A stretch of DNA of 64,000 bases from Bacillus changyiensis. Its GTDB lineage: Bacteria > Bacillota > Bacilli > Bacillales > Bacillaceae. Below are positions 35,750 through 44,513 of this stretch, piece by piece. The first letter of the stretch is position 1, and each line of letters starts with the position of its first letter. Location: assembly GCF_027706145.1 (NCBI RefSeq), contig NZ_JAQFWW010000002.1, positions 682,001-746,000 on the forward strand, given 5' to 3'. The position numbers and the translations under genes were made by a program. A model generated the notes under the pieces. That model had not been told where the DNA came from, made no database searches, and saw only the letters and a list, made by a program, of their open reading frames with translations.

Positions 35750-36052
35750 TATAACCTCTACCTTTTTATCCTATTTTGTCGGTGTCTGCTCATGACAGCA
35801 ATGTCAGAAGCAACATTTCTCCAAAAACTCAATGCAATAATCAACTGTATTATAGCAAACTCACTATATCGCTTCTACTAAGACGAATGGATACCTTAAA
35901 AAGTTTCACAGTCTATCTTATTTTAGCTGACATTTAACTCTTCTAACAGTAGTAATGGAACAAATGAGTATAACGACCTATTTAAACCCCCAGTCATATT
36001 AACTAACATAAAACAGTAAAAATTTTTTTGAAAAACTTGGAGGACTTAATCT
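35750..36052. other. Divergent 303-bp promoter region
   Basis: The region lies between the LtaS-family gene (minus) and the DUF4352-type lipoprotein gene (plus). Apart from the two ribosome binding sites I see no assigned operator or RNA element. Confidence 0.4.
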
Positions 36053-36679
36053 ATGAAAAAGTTATTATTGGTATCGACTTTAACATCTCTTGGCCTGCTT
36101 CTCGGAGCTTGCGGTCAATCCAACAGCAGTACAAATGCTGAAAGTAAACATCAACATAAAACTGAAGAAGTTAAAGAAATTAAAGAAGTTAAAGAAGTTA
36201 AAAAAGAAAAGAAAGAGCAAAAGAAAACTTATAAATTAGGTGAAAAGGCTGTTTGTAGCTATATTGAAAATACTTTTATCGTGACAAACGTAGAAAAAGT
36301 AATAAGTGACGCCCAATATATTGACCCTAATTCCACTCCTTCGTTCAAAAATTTTGATGATTCACTGTTGAAACTAAAAAAAGATGAACAGTATGTTCTT
36401 GTTGACATCACACAAGAAAACAATTCCAAGAAAAAACTTCAGGTTGCTCCAGGATATTTCAAATTAAAAGGTGGGAGTAACAAACTTTACGAGACAGTAA
36501 CAGGTTATAAATTATTACCAGACAACAAAAGGTTTTCAGTTAACTATTTATCACCTGGCAGAAAAACTAAAGGCAAAGTCATTTTTGTGACAAAAATGAC
36601 TGAGAAAAACTTCAAACTGATTTATACACCGTCCAGTGGCAGTAAAGAAAATGAAGTTACCATAGATTTAACGAAATAA
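36053..36679 (+). CDS. DUF4352-type lipoprotein with Lys/Glu-rich linker
   Basis: The 208-residue lipoprotein has the lipobox LLLGAC (Cys 20). A low-complexity linker of VKEIKEVKEVKKEKK repeats follows (about residues 35-60). The C-terminal immunoglobulin-like domain (KLGEKAVCSYIENTFIVTNVEKV; KKDEQYVLVDITQENNS) is typical of DUF4352 / telokin-like proteins exposed on the cell surface. The repeat DNA of the linker (AAAGAAGTT units) could vary in length by slippage. Function unknown. It has its own strong terminator. Confidence 0.78.
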   Translation: MKKLLLVSTLTSLGLLLGACGQSNSSTNAESKHQHKTEEVKEIKEVKEVKKEKKEQKKTYKLGEKAVCSYIENTFIVTNVEKVISDAQYIDPNSTPSFKNFDDSLLKLKKDEQYVLVDITQENNSKKKLQVAPGYFKLKGGSNKLYETVTGYKLLPDNKRFSVNYLSPGRKTKGKVIFVTKMTEKNFKLIYTPSSGSKENEVTIDLTK

Positions 36680-36684
36680 AAATT

Positions 36685-36733
36685 GAAAAGGGTGTCCAAT
36701 AAGTCAATTCTTTGACCATTGGACACCCTTTTC
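36685..36733 (+). terminator. Terminator of the DUF4352-type lipoprotein gene
   Basis: A 16-bp perfect stem (36685-36700 with 36718-36733) with T's in the 3' arm starts 6 bases after the stop codon. Confidence 0.88.
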
Positions 36734-36788
36734 ACATTGACAAACGCTGAGGTATCAGCAATTTCGAATTTAACATGATATGCTCTTT

Positions 36789-37346
36789 TCAAGTATTCTG
36801 ATGAAACTTCTCTAAATACGCTTTTCTCTGCACTTCTGTAAACTGACTAATCCAATCCTCTCGAGCCTCTTCAGTCAAATACGGAAAAATATGCAATTCT
36901 ACCGCTTTGTAAAACTCCGGTTCTGGAAGGATGTTGTATGTTGGAATCCGTACCACTTTGTTCTCATGTGTCTCGATCAGTATATCCATCAAGAAAATCC
37001 CTTTAAAACTGTAACGATGCCGTCCCATTCTGATCCTTTTAATATCTTTTATATCAACATACTTTTTTCCTGAAAACAGACGACCATCTTTTCCTTCTAT
37101 AATATTGAAGATGACATCGCCTTTTTTAGTAAAGGCAGGGCAAAATATAAGAAATGTAATTAAACCATAGACGATACCCAATAATCCGCCGCCAAGATAA
37201 AAAATCGAGTATTTCGATTCAAATTTTAATGCTTCAATCAAAAGCCATAACCCGACTAAACCGATACCCGCTGAGCCTAAAAATCCCCATATCCTAAAAA
37301 GCATCCGGCTTTTAATTTTTATCGGTTGTATATTCGTTTGTTCCAA
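36789..37346 (-). CDS. yfjD: YfjD-like DUF5381 membrane protein
   Basis: The 185-residue protein has two N-terminal membrane segments (about residues 17-36 and 47-72) and a cytosolic PH-like domain rich in strands (IEGKDGRLFSGKKYVDIKDIKRIRMGRH). The length equals that of B. subtilis YfjD as I recall it, and the gene is the fourth of a cluster in the order yfjA-B-C-D. It starts with TTG, with AAAGGAGG upstream. Its function is unknown. In this context it could be an immunity or membrane accessory protein for the LXG-like YfjB product. yfjE and yfjF, the next genes in B. subtilis, are not present. Confidence 0.7.
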   Translation of the reverse strand: MEQTNIQPIKIKSRMLFRIWGFLGSAGIGLVGLWLLIEALKFESKYSIFYLGGGLLGIVYGLITFLIFCPAFTKKGDVIFNIIEGKDGRLFSGKKYVDIKDIKRIRMGRHRYSFKGIFLMDILIETHENKVVRIPTYNILPEPEFYKAVELHIFPYLTEEAREDWISQFTEVQRKAYLEKFHQNT

Positions 37347-37361
37347 AAGCGATAGCCTCCT

Positions 37362-38135
37362 TTATTTTGGAAAATGACTTTTTCTATTAATCATATGACG
37401 AAGCTTCTCTTTTTCAGCATTCATAATCGAAAACTCATTTCTTGCACTCCCCATAGCTAGCCATGTATGATCAGATCCAGGGACTACAAACAATATATTT
37501 TTTACATCTGGAGTATTATTGCGGTCATATTCAATCAGCATGATGCTATCCATTTTTCCTTGACGTGAAACAAGGTCTTGAAATAGACGCGCAGCGTGAG
37601 GATTTTTGTTCTCCCATTTCACAATACCGCCATCCACTTGTTCTTCACTGGCTTCTTTTAATAATTGTTCAAATTGATCCTGTTGTAAAGTAAAGGTAGC
37701 TTGTTCGGACTTCTCTTTTATATTTAAAAATTGAACAATGAGATCCATCACTTCTTCTCTCGATTGCAGAAAGCTGATCTGATGAACCTGCTGATTATAG
37801 GACAATGAGTGAGCAAAAATCCCACTAGAGGCCATGTGATAAGAAATGCTTTCTTCTCCTTCATCGGTAAACTTTGCTACTTTCACGGTATAATCGGCAT
37901 GATTCATCACTTGGATAAATGGTTTGAACATTTCTCTTAAACGATACTGATGATTTTTATATTCCAGTACATCTTTTGCCAAGAGTGAGCGGCAAGAAAT
38001 CTCAAACACAGATTCAAGCTGATCTTCAGTCATCTCGGGAAAATATGCTTGTTTCAGCGATATTCCTTGCTCAAATAAACCTTCACTATAAAAACAAAAA
38101 ATGAGTTCTTCAATACTTAATTTTAATGTCTTCAT
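37362..38135 (-). CDS. yfjC: YfjC-like protein, EspG-like fold suggested
   Basis: The 257-residue soluble protein has no signal peptide or membrane segment. It is acidic and mixed alpha/beta (KLSIEELIFCFYSEGLFEQG; SISYHMASSGIFAHSLSYNQ; SIMLIEYDRN). It lies between the LXG-like yfjB and yfjD genes. The ribosome binding site AAGGAG overlaps the yfjB stop. Size, position and the pattern of an N-terminal helical part followed by sheet recall EspG-type chaperones of T7SS substrates. That comparison is inference, not a sequence match I can demonstrate. Confidence 0.65.
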   Translation of the reverse strand: MKTLKLSIEELIFCFYSEGLFEQGISLKQAYFPEMTEDQLESVFEISCRSLLAKDVLEYKNHQYRLREMFKPFIQVMNHADYTVKVAKFTDEGEESISYHMASSGIFAHSLSYNQQVHQISFLQSREEVMDLIVQFLNIKEKSEQATFTLQQDQFEQLLKEASEEQVDGGIVKWENKNPHAARLFQDLVSRQGKMDSIMLIEYDRNNTPDVKNILFVVPGSDHTWLAMGSARNEFSIMNAEKEKLRHMINRKSHFPK

Positions 38136-38146
38136 CTCTATTCTCC

Positions 38147-39349
38147 TTAACCGAACGACAGCTTACTTGTAAAGAAGTTTTTTGCACTAGATACAAGAGA
38201 ACCGGCCGTTTCTTTTGCCTGCTTAAAACCTTTACGAATACCTTCATTAACGGTATCCACACCTTTATTAAAAGCCTGAACACCTTTGCCTACCAGTTCA
38301 AACTCTTTTTTTGCTTTATCCAGTCCAGCTTGAATCGGTTCTTTAAACAGCAAGGCTGTTTTTTCAGCGAAACCAGCTGTAAGTTTTGCAGCTTTTTCTC
38401 CGATAAAGCCTCCTACTGCAGAGCCAATGGCCCCTACTACAACAGTCCCCACAGGTCCTGCTAAACTTCCAACCGCCCCACCTATAACCGCTCCGGCGAC
38501 AGAACCGCCTGTAATCCAAACTGTATTATTGACGGCATTTCCGACTGCTTTTGCATTTTCTCTTTTTAATACTTCAGGGTTATCCCCATATTTATTGTAA
38601 TTCTCCGAAATTTTCAGACCCATTCCAACAGTTTCCGTTGCTCCTGTTATCAAGGCAGCCGTAATCGCATTTCCTTTAGCAAACTTGCCTCCGGCTTTCA
38701 GAACGCTTTTAAATGTTGTTGCTTTTCCAGCATCATCTATCATTCCGGTTGCAAAACTTTTGAGTTTATTTGCATAATCGGCTGCATCTTGAGGAAAGTA
38801 TTTTGTAAATCTTTTATGTACCAAATCAGCAAATGGGAGATCTGAATGTTTAAATAAATACTTTGGACTTAAAAAAACACGTGCAACTCTGCTGTACTTT
38901 GACTCATCAATCAGTTTGGAAAGGTCCATTAACAACTTGGTATGGCTAACGGAATACAACCCAGAACTGTCTATCACAAACTTTGTAAACCCGAGTCCAT
39001 AATATTTAAGCTGTTTAAGAGCAACACCGGTCATAGCCGTCAATGTACCATAATTATCATATAAGTTATATAACTTTTTCAAAATATTGTCCTGCTCTGC
39101 GAACTGATCAGCTGTATGGCGTATATAACGTTCATGATCATCAAGTTTGCTAACAAGGTTATGTCCGCTGCTCCATGCATCCCCTACTTCTGAAAAACAA
39201 GTGATGTAACGGGGATCACAACTAATCTTCATCATACTTAATTTAAGATTAAGATCACGATGCAATTTTTCCATGTCCGTCAGCTCTGCAACAAAATCAT
39301 TAGCCAAACTTTCAAGCTTTTCCGGTTCAACTAGAATTTCCTTACCCAT
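38147..39349 (-). CDS. yfjB: YfjB-like T7SS-associated protein with glycine-zipper membrane region
   Basis: The 400-residue protein has an N-terminal helical region (about 1-110; LESLANDFVAELTDMEKLHRDLNLKL) reminiscent of LXG/WXG targeting domains. A central segment follows, then a long Gly/Ala-rich hydrophobic stretch (about 285-330: GSVAGAVIGGAVGSLAGPVG and beyond) typical of pore-like or membrane-inserting effectors. The helical tail is Lys-rich. It directly follows a WXG100-like gene and precedes yfjC. Neighbours suggest it is exported by, or interacts with, the T7SS (Yuk/ESX) machinery. Its activity is unknown; membrane depolarisation is a testable guess. Confidence 0.65.
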   Translation of the reverse strand: MGKEILVEPEKLESLANDFVAELTDMEKLHRDLNLKLSMMKISCDPRYITCFSEVGDAWSSGHNLVSKLDDHERYIRHTADQFAEQDNILKKLYNLYDNYGTLTAMTGVALKQLKYYGLGFTKFVIDSSGLYSVSHTKLLMDLSKLIDESKYSRVARVFLSPKYLFKHSDLPFADLVHKRFTKYFPQDAADYANKLKSFATGMIDDAGKATTFKSVLKAGGKFAKGNAITAALITGATETVGMGLKISENYNKYGDNPEVLKRENAKAVGNAVNNTVWITGGSVAGAVIGGAVGSLAGPVGTVVVGAIGSAVGGFIGEKAAKLTAGFAEKTALLFKEPIQAGLDKAKKEFELVGKGVQAFNKGVDTVNEGIRKGFKQAKETAGSLVSSAKNFFTSKLSFG

Positions 39350-39371
39350 CAGATCGTTCCTTCCTTATTCA

Positions 39372-39665
39372 TTATCTCTTCTTCTCTTCTTCAAGCTTTT
39401 CGATTCTCAGTATTTCAGCTTTTGTTTGTTCAATTTTCGTTGCCGCTTTCATCAACTCATTGCTAATTTCAATCAGATCAGCTTCAAATTGCTGATATGC
39501 GGACCTTGACTGTTCAAAGTCACTGTCAAATTGCTCCCGCGTCTTTCCTTTCCAAGAAGCAGCATTCGCTGATAAGCGGTTTAATAGATGCAATTCGGAT
39601 TTTTTCACTTCATCAGCGGCAGATTTATATTCTTGTGCTAAAGCGATCACACGATTTGAATCCAA
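39372..39665 (-). CDS. yfjA: WXG100-like small protein (YfjA)
   Basis: The 97-residue protein consists of two long helices separated by a turn with the WxG-type motif ASWKGKT (about residue 38). A long charged C-terminal coiled coil follows (IEQTKAEILRIEKLEEEKKR). Such proteins pair with LXG-type effectors and guide them to the T7SS ATPase. It starts with TTG, with AGAGGTG 7 bases upstream, and heads the yfjABCD cluster. A close counterpart, YfjA, heads the same cluster in B. subtilis. Confidence 0.75.
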   Translation of the reverse strand: MDSNRVIALAQEYKSAADEVKKSELHLLNRLSANAASWKGKTREQFDSDFEQSRSAYQQFEADLIEISNELMKAATKIEQTKAEILRIEKLEEEKKR

Positions 39666-40002
39666 CTATTTTCACCTCTTTTTACAGGCCTTTTCGTTTA
39701 ATTATAATGAAGTTATACTTTTATCAAATCGTACTAAAGTATTGTTTATCTTTTTTATCTTAAAATTGTTAGAAACAGCTGATCTGAAAGCTTTGATATT
39801 ATCGCCGTGTATAGAAGAAGGGGTATAAAGACTCTGTTATGGAATAGATCAAAAGACCCCTTAAACAATAAATAGTATCGTGGATATGAAAAAATCAATG
39901 TATGACAAATATTATTTGATTTATTGTAAAATAGCGTCTATGTATCTATTACGGATTTGCATATAATAAAGATAGACGTGCTTATTAAAGGGAGGCTCCC
40001 TA
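39666..40002. other. Divergent 337-bp region between yfjA and argR
   Basis: A TATAAT at 39962-39967, 35 bases before argR, is a likely -10 for argR, but the -35 is poor. I found no clear promoter for yfjA and no other element. Confidence 0.4.
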
Positions 40003-40443
40003 ATGAAAAAACAGGAACGCCAATGGATCATTAAACAAACGATTCTTGAACATCCCGTTGAAACTCAGGAACAGCTAGTTGAGCTTTTGAGAAGCCGTGG
40101 TGTGACAGCCTCACAGTCTACCATTTCAAGGGATATGAAAGAGATGTATTTAGTGAAGAAACTAAATGAACATGGAAAACTAGTCTATCATACAAATGTT
40201 TCTTTACCACTTAATCCTTCAAAAATTCTAAAAGATAGAATTTCAGATGTTGTCTTACAAGTGACAAGGACAGAAAACTTAGTCGTTATCAAAACAATGC
40301 CGGGAAATGCCCATGCGATTGGTGTTCTTCTAGATAAACTAGATCAACCTGAAATGCTTGGCTGTATATGCGGAAATGATACATGCCTTGTCATCTCCCC
40401 AACACCAGAAATGGCGCAAACATTCTATGAACACTTATGCTGA
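40003..40443 (+). CDS. argR: Arginine repressor/activator (ArgR/AhrC family) of the arc locus
   Basis: The 146-residue regulator has an N-terminal winged helix (QEQLVELLRSRGVTASQSTISRDMKEMYLVK) and a C-terminal hexamerisation and arginine-binding domain (VIKTMPGNAHAIGVLLDKLDQPEMLGCICGNDTCLVIS) with the conserved GNDT. In B. licheniformis an argR gene precedes arcABDC and its product activates the operon with arginine. The same order is seen here. A housekeeping AhrC is expected elsewhere in the genome. Ribosome binding site GGGAGG is 8 bases upstream. Confidence 0.92.
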   Translation: MKKQERQWIIKQTILEHPVETQEQLVELLRSRGVTASQSTISRDMKEMYLVKKLNEHGKLVYHTNVSLPLNPSKILKDRISDVVLQVTRTENLVVIKTMPGNAHAIGVLLDKLDQPEMLGCICGNDTCLVISPTPEMAQTFYEHLC

Positions 40444-40449
40444 CCTTGA

Positions 40450-40481
40450 AAAGCTGAACTATTCATTTGCTCAGCTTTTTT
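40450..40481 (+). terminator. Terminator of argR
   Basis: An 8-bp stem (40450-40457 with 40471-40478) with a 13-base loop and seven T's lies 7 bases past the stop codon. It separates argR from arcA. Confidence 0.85.
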
Positions 40482-40638
40482 TGTTTGCCTATTTTCTTCT
40501 TTATTCTCCTAAAAAAATTTCAAAAAAACTTTCGCTGAAAAATATACATACTTTATACGTTTACAACCTTGGTCTAATAGGGAATCATGTCGATAGAGTC
40601 ATATTTATTCACTTTTATTTTTACTCTATCAAATAATA

Positions 40639-40654
40639 TGTGAAATATATCACA
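40639..40654 (+). promoter_or_regulatory. Crp/Fnr-type operator (ArcR or Fnr) upstream of arcA
   Basis: TGTGAAATATATCACA is a perfect match to TGTGA(N6)TCACA. It lies about 95 bases upstream of the arcA start codon and about 60 bases upstream of the inferred transcription start. In B. licheniformis the Crp/Fnr-family activator ArcR, encoded at the end of this operon, binds such a site for anaerobic induction; Fnr recognises the same sequence. Confidence 0.88.
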
Positions 40655-40661
40655 TTATTAC

Positions 40662-40675
40662 TGTTAGCGCTTTCA
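40662..40675 (+). promoter_or_regulatory. CcpA cre site at the arc promoter
   Basis: TGTTAGCGCTTTCA matches the cre consensus (TGWNANCGNTNWCA). It begins only 7 bases after the Crp/Fnr-type site and overlaps the -35 region, so CcpA binding would block polymerase and perhaps ArcR. This fits glucose repression of arginine deiminase described for B. licheniformis. Confidence 0.8.
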
Positions 40676-40699
40676 CAACTTAGAAAGTCTGACTATATT
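40671..40699 (+). promoter_or_regulatory. Inferred arcABDC promoter
   Basis: TTTCAC (40671-40676) and TATATT (40694-40699) are 17 bases apart. The -35 is weak, as expected for an activator-dependent promoter. Confidence 0.55.
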
Positions 40700-40740
40700 A
40701 ATCTATACATGTAAACAAAAAGAGCTTTTTAGGAGGCGGA

Positions 40741-41982
40741 ATGATCATGGCAACACCGATTAACGTTTATTCAGAAATCGGCACTTTGAAAACAGTCATG
40801 TTAAAGCGGCCAGGACGTGAATTAGAAAACCTCACACCTGAATATCTAGAACGCCTGCTTTTTGATGATATTCCATTTTTACCAGCCGTTCAAAAAGAAC
40901 ATGATGAATTTGCAAAAGCCCTTGAAAATGAAGGAGTAGAAGTTCTCTATTTAGAGCAACTGACAACAGAAGCTTTACATGATGCGTCTATTCGCGAACA
41001 ATTTATTAACGAACTCTTAACAGAAAGCAAAGCCGACTTAAACGGCGCTTATCAAAGATTAAAAGACTATTTACTTTCTTTTGATACCGAATCAATGGTC
41101 GAACGTGTCATGAGCGGTATCCGCAAAAACGAATTGGAACGGGGAACACGCACTCACTTACATGAGTTAATGGAAGATCATTATCCATTTTATCTAGATC
41201 CAATGCCAAACCTATACTTCACAAGAGACCCAGCAGCTGCAATTGGACATGGACTTAGTATTAACAAAATGAAAGAACCCGCTCGTCGGAGAGAGTCTTT
41301 ATTTATGCAGTATATTATTCAACACCATCCAAGGTTTAAAGATCACGATATCCCTGTCTGGCTCGATCGCGACTTCAGATTCAATATTGAAGGCGGAGAC
41401 GAACTAGTTATAAGCCATGACACAATTGCGATTGGAGTTTCTGAACGTACTTCTGCTCAAGCAATTGAACGGATCGCACGCAATCTATTTAAACGCCAAG
41501 ATCAAATCAAACGAGTACTTGCCGTCGAAATTCCAAAAAGCAGAGCTTTTATGCATCTAGACACTGTATTTACAATGGTTGATCACGATCAATTTACAAT
41601 ACATCCAGCGATTCTGGGACCTGATGGCAACATGCGGATTTTTGTTCTTGAACGTGGAAAAACCGATGATGACATTCAAATTACTGAAGAAAACAACCTT
41701 CCTGCTGTACTGAAGAAAACACTTGGTCTTTCAGATGTGAATTTAATCCTCTGTGGTGGCGGAGATGAAATTGCTTCAGCTCGTGAACAATGGAACGACG
41801 GCTCAAATACACTTGCCATTGCTCCTGGAGTTGTCGTCACTTATGACCGAAACTACATTTCTAATGAATGCCTAAGAGAGCAAGGAATTAAAGTCATTGA
41901 AGTTCCTAGCGGTGAACTTTCAAGGGGTCGTGGGGGCCCACGCTGCATGAGCATGCCTATTTACCGTGAAGATTTACGCTAA
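40741..41982 (+). CDS. arcA: Arginine deiminase
   Basis: This enzyme converts L-arginine to citrulline and ammonia, the first step of the ADI pathway for anaerobic ATP formation. The 413-residue product shows all family blocks: [55 protein letters not shown] and the C-terminal [12 protein letters not shown] with the nucleophilic Cys (about residue 402). AGGAGG lies 4 bases before ATG 40741; the internal ATG at 40747 with 10-base spacing is equally possible. It is the first gene of arcABDC and is controlled by the Crp/Fnr-type and cre sites upstream. Confidence 0.96.
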   Translation: MIMATPINVYSEIGTLKTVMLKRPGRELENLTPEYLERLLFDDIPFLPAVQKEHDEFAKALENEGVEVLYLEQLTTEALHDASIREQFINELLTESKADLNGAYQRLKDYLLSFDTESMVERVMSGIRKNELERGTRTHLHELMEDHYPFYLDPMPNLYFTRDPAAAIGHGLSINKMKEPARRRESLFMQYIIQHHPRFKDHDIPVWLDRDFRFNIEGGDELVISHDTIAIGVSERTSAQAIERIARNLFKRQDQIKRVLAVEIPKSRAFMHLDTVFTMVDHDQFTIHPAILGPDGNMRIFVLERGKTDDDIQITEENNLPAVLKKTLGLSDVNLILCGGGDEIASAREQWNDGSNTLAIAPGVVVTYDRNYISNECLREQGIKVIEVPSGELSRGRGGPRCMSMPIYREDLR

Positions 41983-42015
41983 CCCACTATTTCGAAATGA
42001 AGGAGAGATATATCG

Positions 42016-43023
42016 ATGGAAAAATCAATGAATTTAAAAGGTAGAAGTTATTTAGCTGAAAAAGACTATACAGAAGAAGAAATTCTTTATTTACTCAATC
42101 TTGCCCAAGATTTAAAAGAAAAGAAAGCACAAGGCATTAAACACCGTTATTTAGAAGGAAAAAACATTGCATTATTATTCGAAAAACCATCAACAAGAAC
42201 ACGTTGTGCATTTACAACAGCTTGTATCGACCTTGGTGCTCACCCAGAATATCTCGGAAAAGACGATATTCAGCTTGGTAAAAAAGAATCGATTGAAGAT
42301 ACTGCAAAAGTTCTTGGAAGAATGTTTGATGGCATTGAGTTCCGCGGTTTTGAACATGAAAAGGTTGAAGCACTTGCAGAACATTCAGGTGTACCTGTCT
42401 GGAACGGGTTAACTGATATGTGGCACCCAACACAAATGCTTGCTGACTTTATGACTGTTAAAGAACACCTCGGACATGTAAAAGGCATCAAACTGACTTA
42501 CATCGGAGACGGACGGAACAACGTTGCCAACAGCTTGCTCATCGGTGGAGCAAAAGTCGGAATGGACGTGAGAATCTGTTCACCTGAAAGTCTTTTCCCT
42601 GACCAAGAAATCGTTGAAATGGCAAAAACATTTGCAAAAGAATCCGGTGGAAAAATTACAGTTACAAGCAATCCAGATGAAGCCGTTGCCGAAGCAGATG
42701 TGCTCTACACAGATGTCTGGGTCTCCATGGGTGAAGAAGACAAATTTGCTGAAAGAATTAATTTACTAAAACCTTACCAAGTCAACATGGAACTTGTGAA
42801 GAAAACTGGAAATGACAATGTCATCTTCCTTCACTGTCTACCAGCTTTTCACGACCTTAATACAAAATATGGACAAAATGTCTATGAAGAATACGGTCTT
42901 AAAGAGATGGAAGTAACAGATGAAGTGTTCCGCAGCAAACATTCTAAAGTATTTGATGAAGCGGAAAACCGCATGCATACAATCAAAGCTGTCATGGCTG
43001 CAACTCTTGGCGATCTTTGCTAA
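42016..43023 (+). CDS. arcB: Catabolic ornithine carbamoyltransferase
   Basis: This enzyme phosphorolyses citrulline to ornithine and carbamoyl phosphate in the ADI pathway. The 335 residues contain the carbamoyl-phosphate motif [12 protein letters not shown] (STRTR at 59-63), HPTQMLADF and the ornithine-site HCLPAFHD. It lies 33 bases after arcA and upstream of the antiporter. Sequence alone does not separate it from anabolic ArgF; the operon makes the catabolic role clear. AGGAGAG is 8 bases upstream. Confidence 0.95.
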   Translation: MEKSMNLKGRSYLAEKDYTEEEILYLLNLAQDLKEKKAQGIKHRYLEGKNIALLFEKPSTRTRCAFTTACIDLGAHPEYLGKDDIQLGKKESIEDTAKVLGRMFDGIEFRGFEHEKVEALAEHSGVPVWNGLTDMWHPTQMLADFMTVKEHLGHVKGIKLTYIGDGRNNVANSLLIGGAKVGMDVRICSPESLFPDQEIVEMAKTFAKESGGKITVTSNPDEAVAEADVLYTDVWVSMGEEDKFAERINLLKPYQVNMELVKKTGNDNVIFLHCLPAFHDLNTKYGQNVYEEYGLKEMEVTDEVFRSKHSKVFDEAENRMHTIKAVMAATLGDLC

Positions 43024-43025
43024 TC

Positions 43026-43050
43026 GGAAAAGGGAAATACTCCCTTTTCC
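43026..43050 (+). other. Intra-operon hairpin between arcB and arcD
   Basis: A perfect 10-bp stem (43026-43035 with 43041-43050) with a 5-base loop begins 2 bases after the arcB stop codon. No T run follows, so it is more likely an mRNA-stability or processing element that allows higher levels of arcAB than arcDC, or a weak attenuator. Confidence 0.65.
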
Positions 43051-43077
43051 ACCCTTAACCCAAATGAGGTGAATAAA

Positions 43078-44484
43078 ATGGCGGAAGAAAATAAACTGGG
43101 TCTGTTCGCATTAATCGCGCTTGTTATTGGATCAATGATCGGTGGAGGAGCCTTTAACCTCGCAAGTGACATGGCCTCTCAAGCAGGAGCAGGAGCGATT
43201 CTTATCGGATGGATCATTACAGGAATCGGCATGATTGCTCTAGCCCTCTCATTCCAAAATCTTACGACAAAAAGGGCTGACTTAGACGGTGGAATCTTTA
43301 CTTATGCACGGGAAGGATTCGGTCGTTACATGGGATTTAACAGTGCCTGGGGATATTGGTTCTCAGCCCTGCTTGGCAATGTTGCATATGGAACACTACT
43401 ATTCAGTTCAATCGGCTATTTCTTTCCAACGTTTGGAGATGGTCAGAATTTAGCTTCAATTATCGGTGCGAGTATTATTTTATGGGGCGTACACTTTTTG
43501 ATTCTTCGCGGTGTGCAATCTGCTGCCATGATTAATTTAATTACAACCATCTCAAAACTTGTTCCAATTTTCGCATTCATCATTGCCATTATCTTTGTTT
43601 TTAATCTTGACTTATTCACTCAAGATTTCTGGGGTAAAGGATTGAACCTCGGTTCAATCGGTTCACAAGTGAAAAGCACAATGCTAGTCACTGTTTGGGT
43701 ATTTATAGGTGTTGAAGGAGCCGTCCTTTTTTCAAGCCGGGCCAAAAAATCTAGTGATGTCGGAAAAGCGACTGTTATTGGCTTAATTAGTGTTCTAGCC
43801 GTATACATCATGATTACAATGCTATCTCTCGGTGTCATGAATCAACAGGATTTATCCGGTCTTTCTAACCCTTCAATGGCTGGAATCATGGAACATATCG
43901 TTGGTAAGTGGGGAGCAGCCTTCATCAACATCGGCTTAATTATTTCTGTATTAGGTGCTTGGTTAGCTTGGACACTTTTCGCCGGAGAGCTACCACTGAT
44001 TGCTGCCAGGGAAGGTGACTTTCCGAAATGGTTTGGCAAAGTCAATAAAAATGGTGCTCCTTCCAATGCACTGACACTAACAAATGGAATCATTCAACTG
44101 TTCTTGCTGACATTTCTCATTTCAGATGCTGCTTACCAGTTTGCTTTTTCCTTAGCAACGTCAGCTATATTAATCCCGTACTTATTCTCTGGACTGTATC
44201 AGCTTAAATACAGCTGGATCAATAAAGAACCTGACCGAGTCAAAAACACGGTCGTCGGGGTAATTGCTAGTGTTTACGGAGTTTGGCTCATCTATGCGGC
44301 AGGGCTTGAATTCTTGCTTTTAACAATGATCTTATACGCACCAGGTATCTTAGTATTCAGAGCCGTTCGTAAAGATAAAGAAGGTCCATTATTTAACAAG
44401 GCTGAATTAATCGTTGCGATCGTCATTTTCGTCTTAGCTATCATCGCAATCGTAGAACTAGCAACGGGAGGCATTACAATTTAA
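43078..44484 (+). CDS. arcD: Arginine/ornithine antiporter
   Basis: This integral membrane antiporter of the APC superfamily (basic amino acid/polyamine antiporter type) imports arginine and exports ornithine. It has 468 residues and about 12 membrane segments. The N-terminal MIGGGAFNLASDMA carries the conserved GxG substrate loop, and KSTMLVTVWVFIGVEGAVLFSSRAKKSSDVGKAT is typical of ArcD/LysP-like antiporters. The ATG at 43078 has GAGGTG 6 bases upstream, in preference to GTG 43069 inside that region. Confidence 0.93.
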   Translation: MAEENKLGLFALIALVIGSMIGGGAFNLASDMASQAGAGAILIGWIITGIGMIALALSFQNLTTKRADLDGGIFTYAREGFGRYMGFNSAWGYWFSALLGNVAYGTLLFSSIGYFFPTFGDGQNLASIIGASIILWGVHFLILRGVQSAAMINLITTISKLVPIFAFIIAIIFVFNLDLFTQDFWGKGLNLGSIGSQVKSTMLVTVWVFIGVEGAVLFSSRAKKSSDVGKATVIGLISVLAVYIMITMLSLGVMNQQDLSGLSNPSMAGIMEHIVGKWGAAFINIGLIISVLGAWLAWTLFAGELPLIAAREGDFPKWFGKVNKNGAPSNALTLTNGIIQLFLLTFLISDAAYQFAFSLATSAILIPYLFSGLYQLKYSWINKEPDRVKNTVVGVIASVYGVWLIYAAGLEFLLLTMILYAPGILVFRAVRKDKEGPLFNKAELIVAIVIFVLAIIAIVELATGGITI

Positions 44485-44513
44485 CATAACTTCAGAAGTA
44501 GAGGTGTTCAAAC

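Noticed and set aside
40358-40636. 92-codon frame overlapping the argR end
   Set aside because: It reads through the argR terminator into the arc regulatory region; it is a chance frame.
40590-40640. ArgR box upstream of arcA
   Set aside because: AT-rich TTATTCA-like half-sites are present, but none is convincing without a weight matrix; a scan with the AhrC/ArgR matrix would decide.
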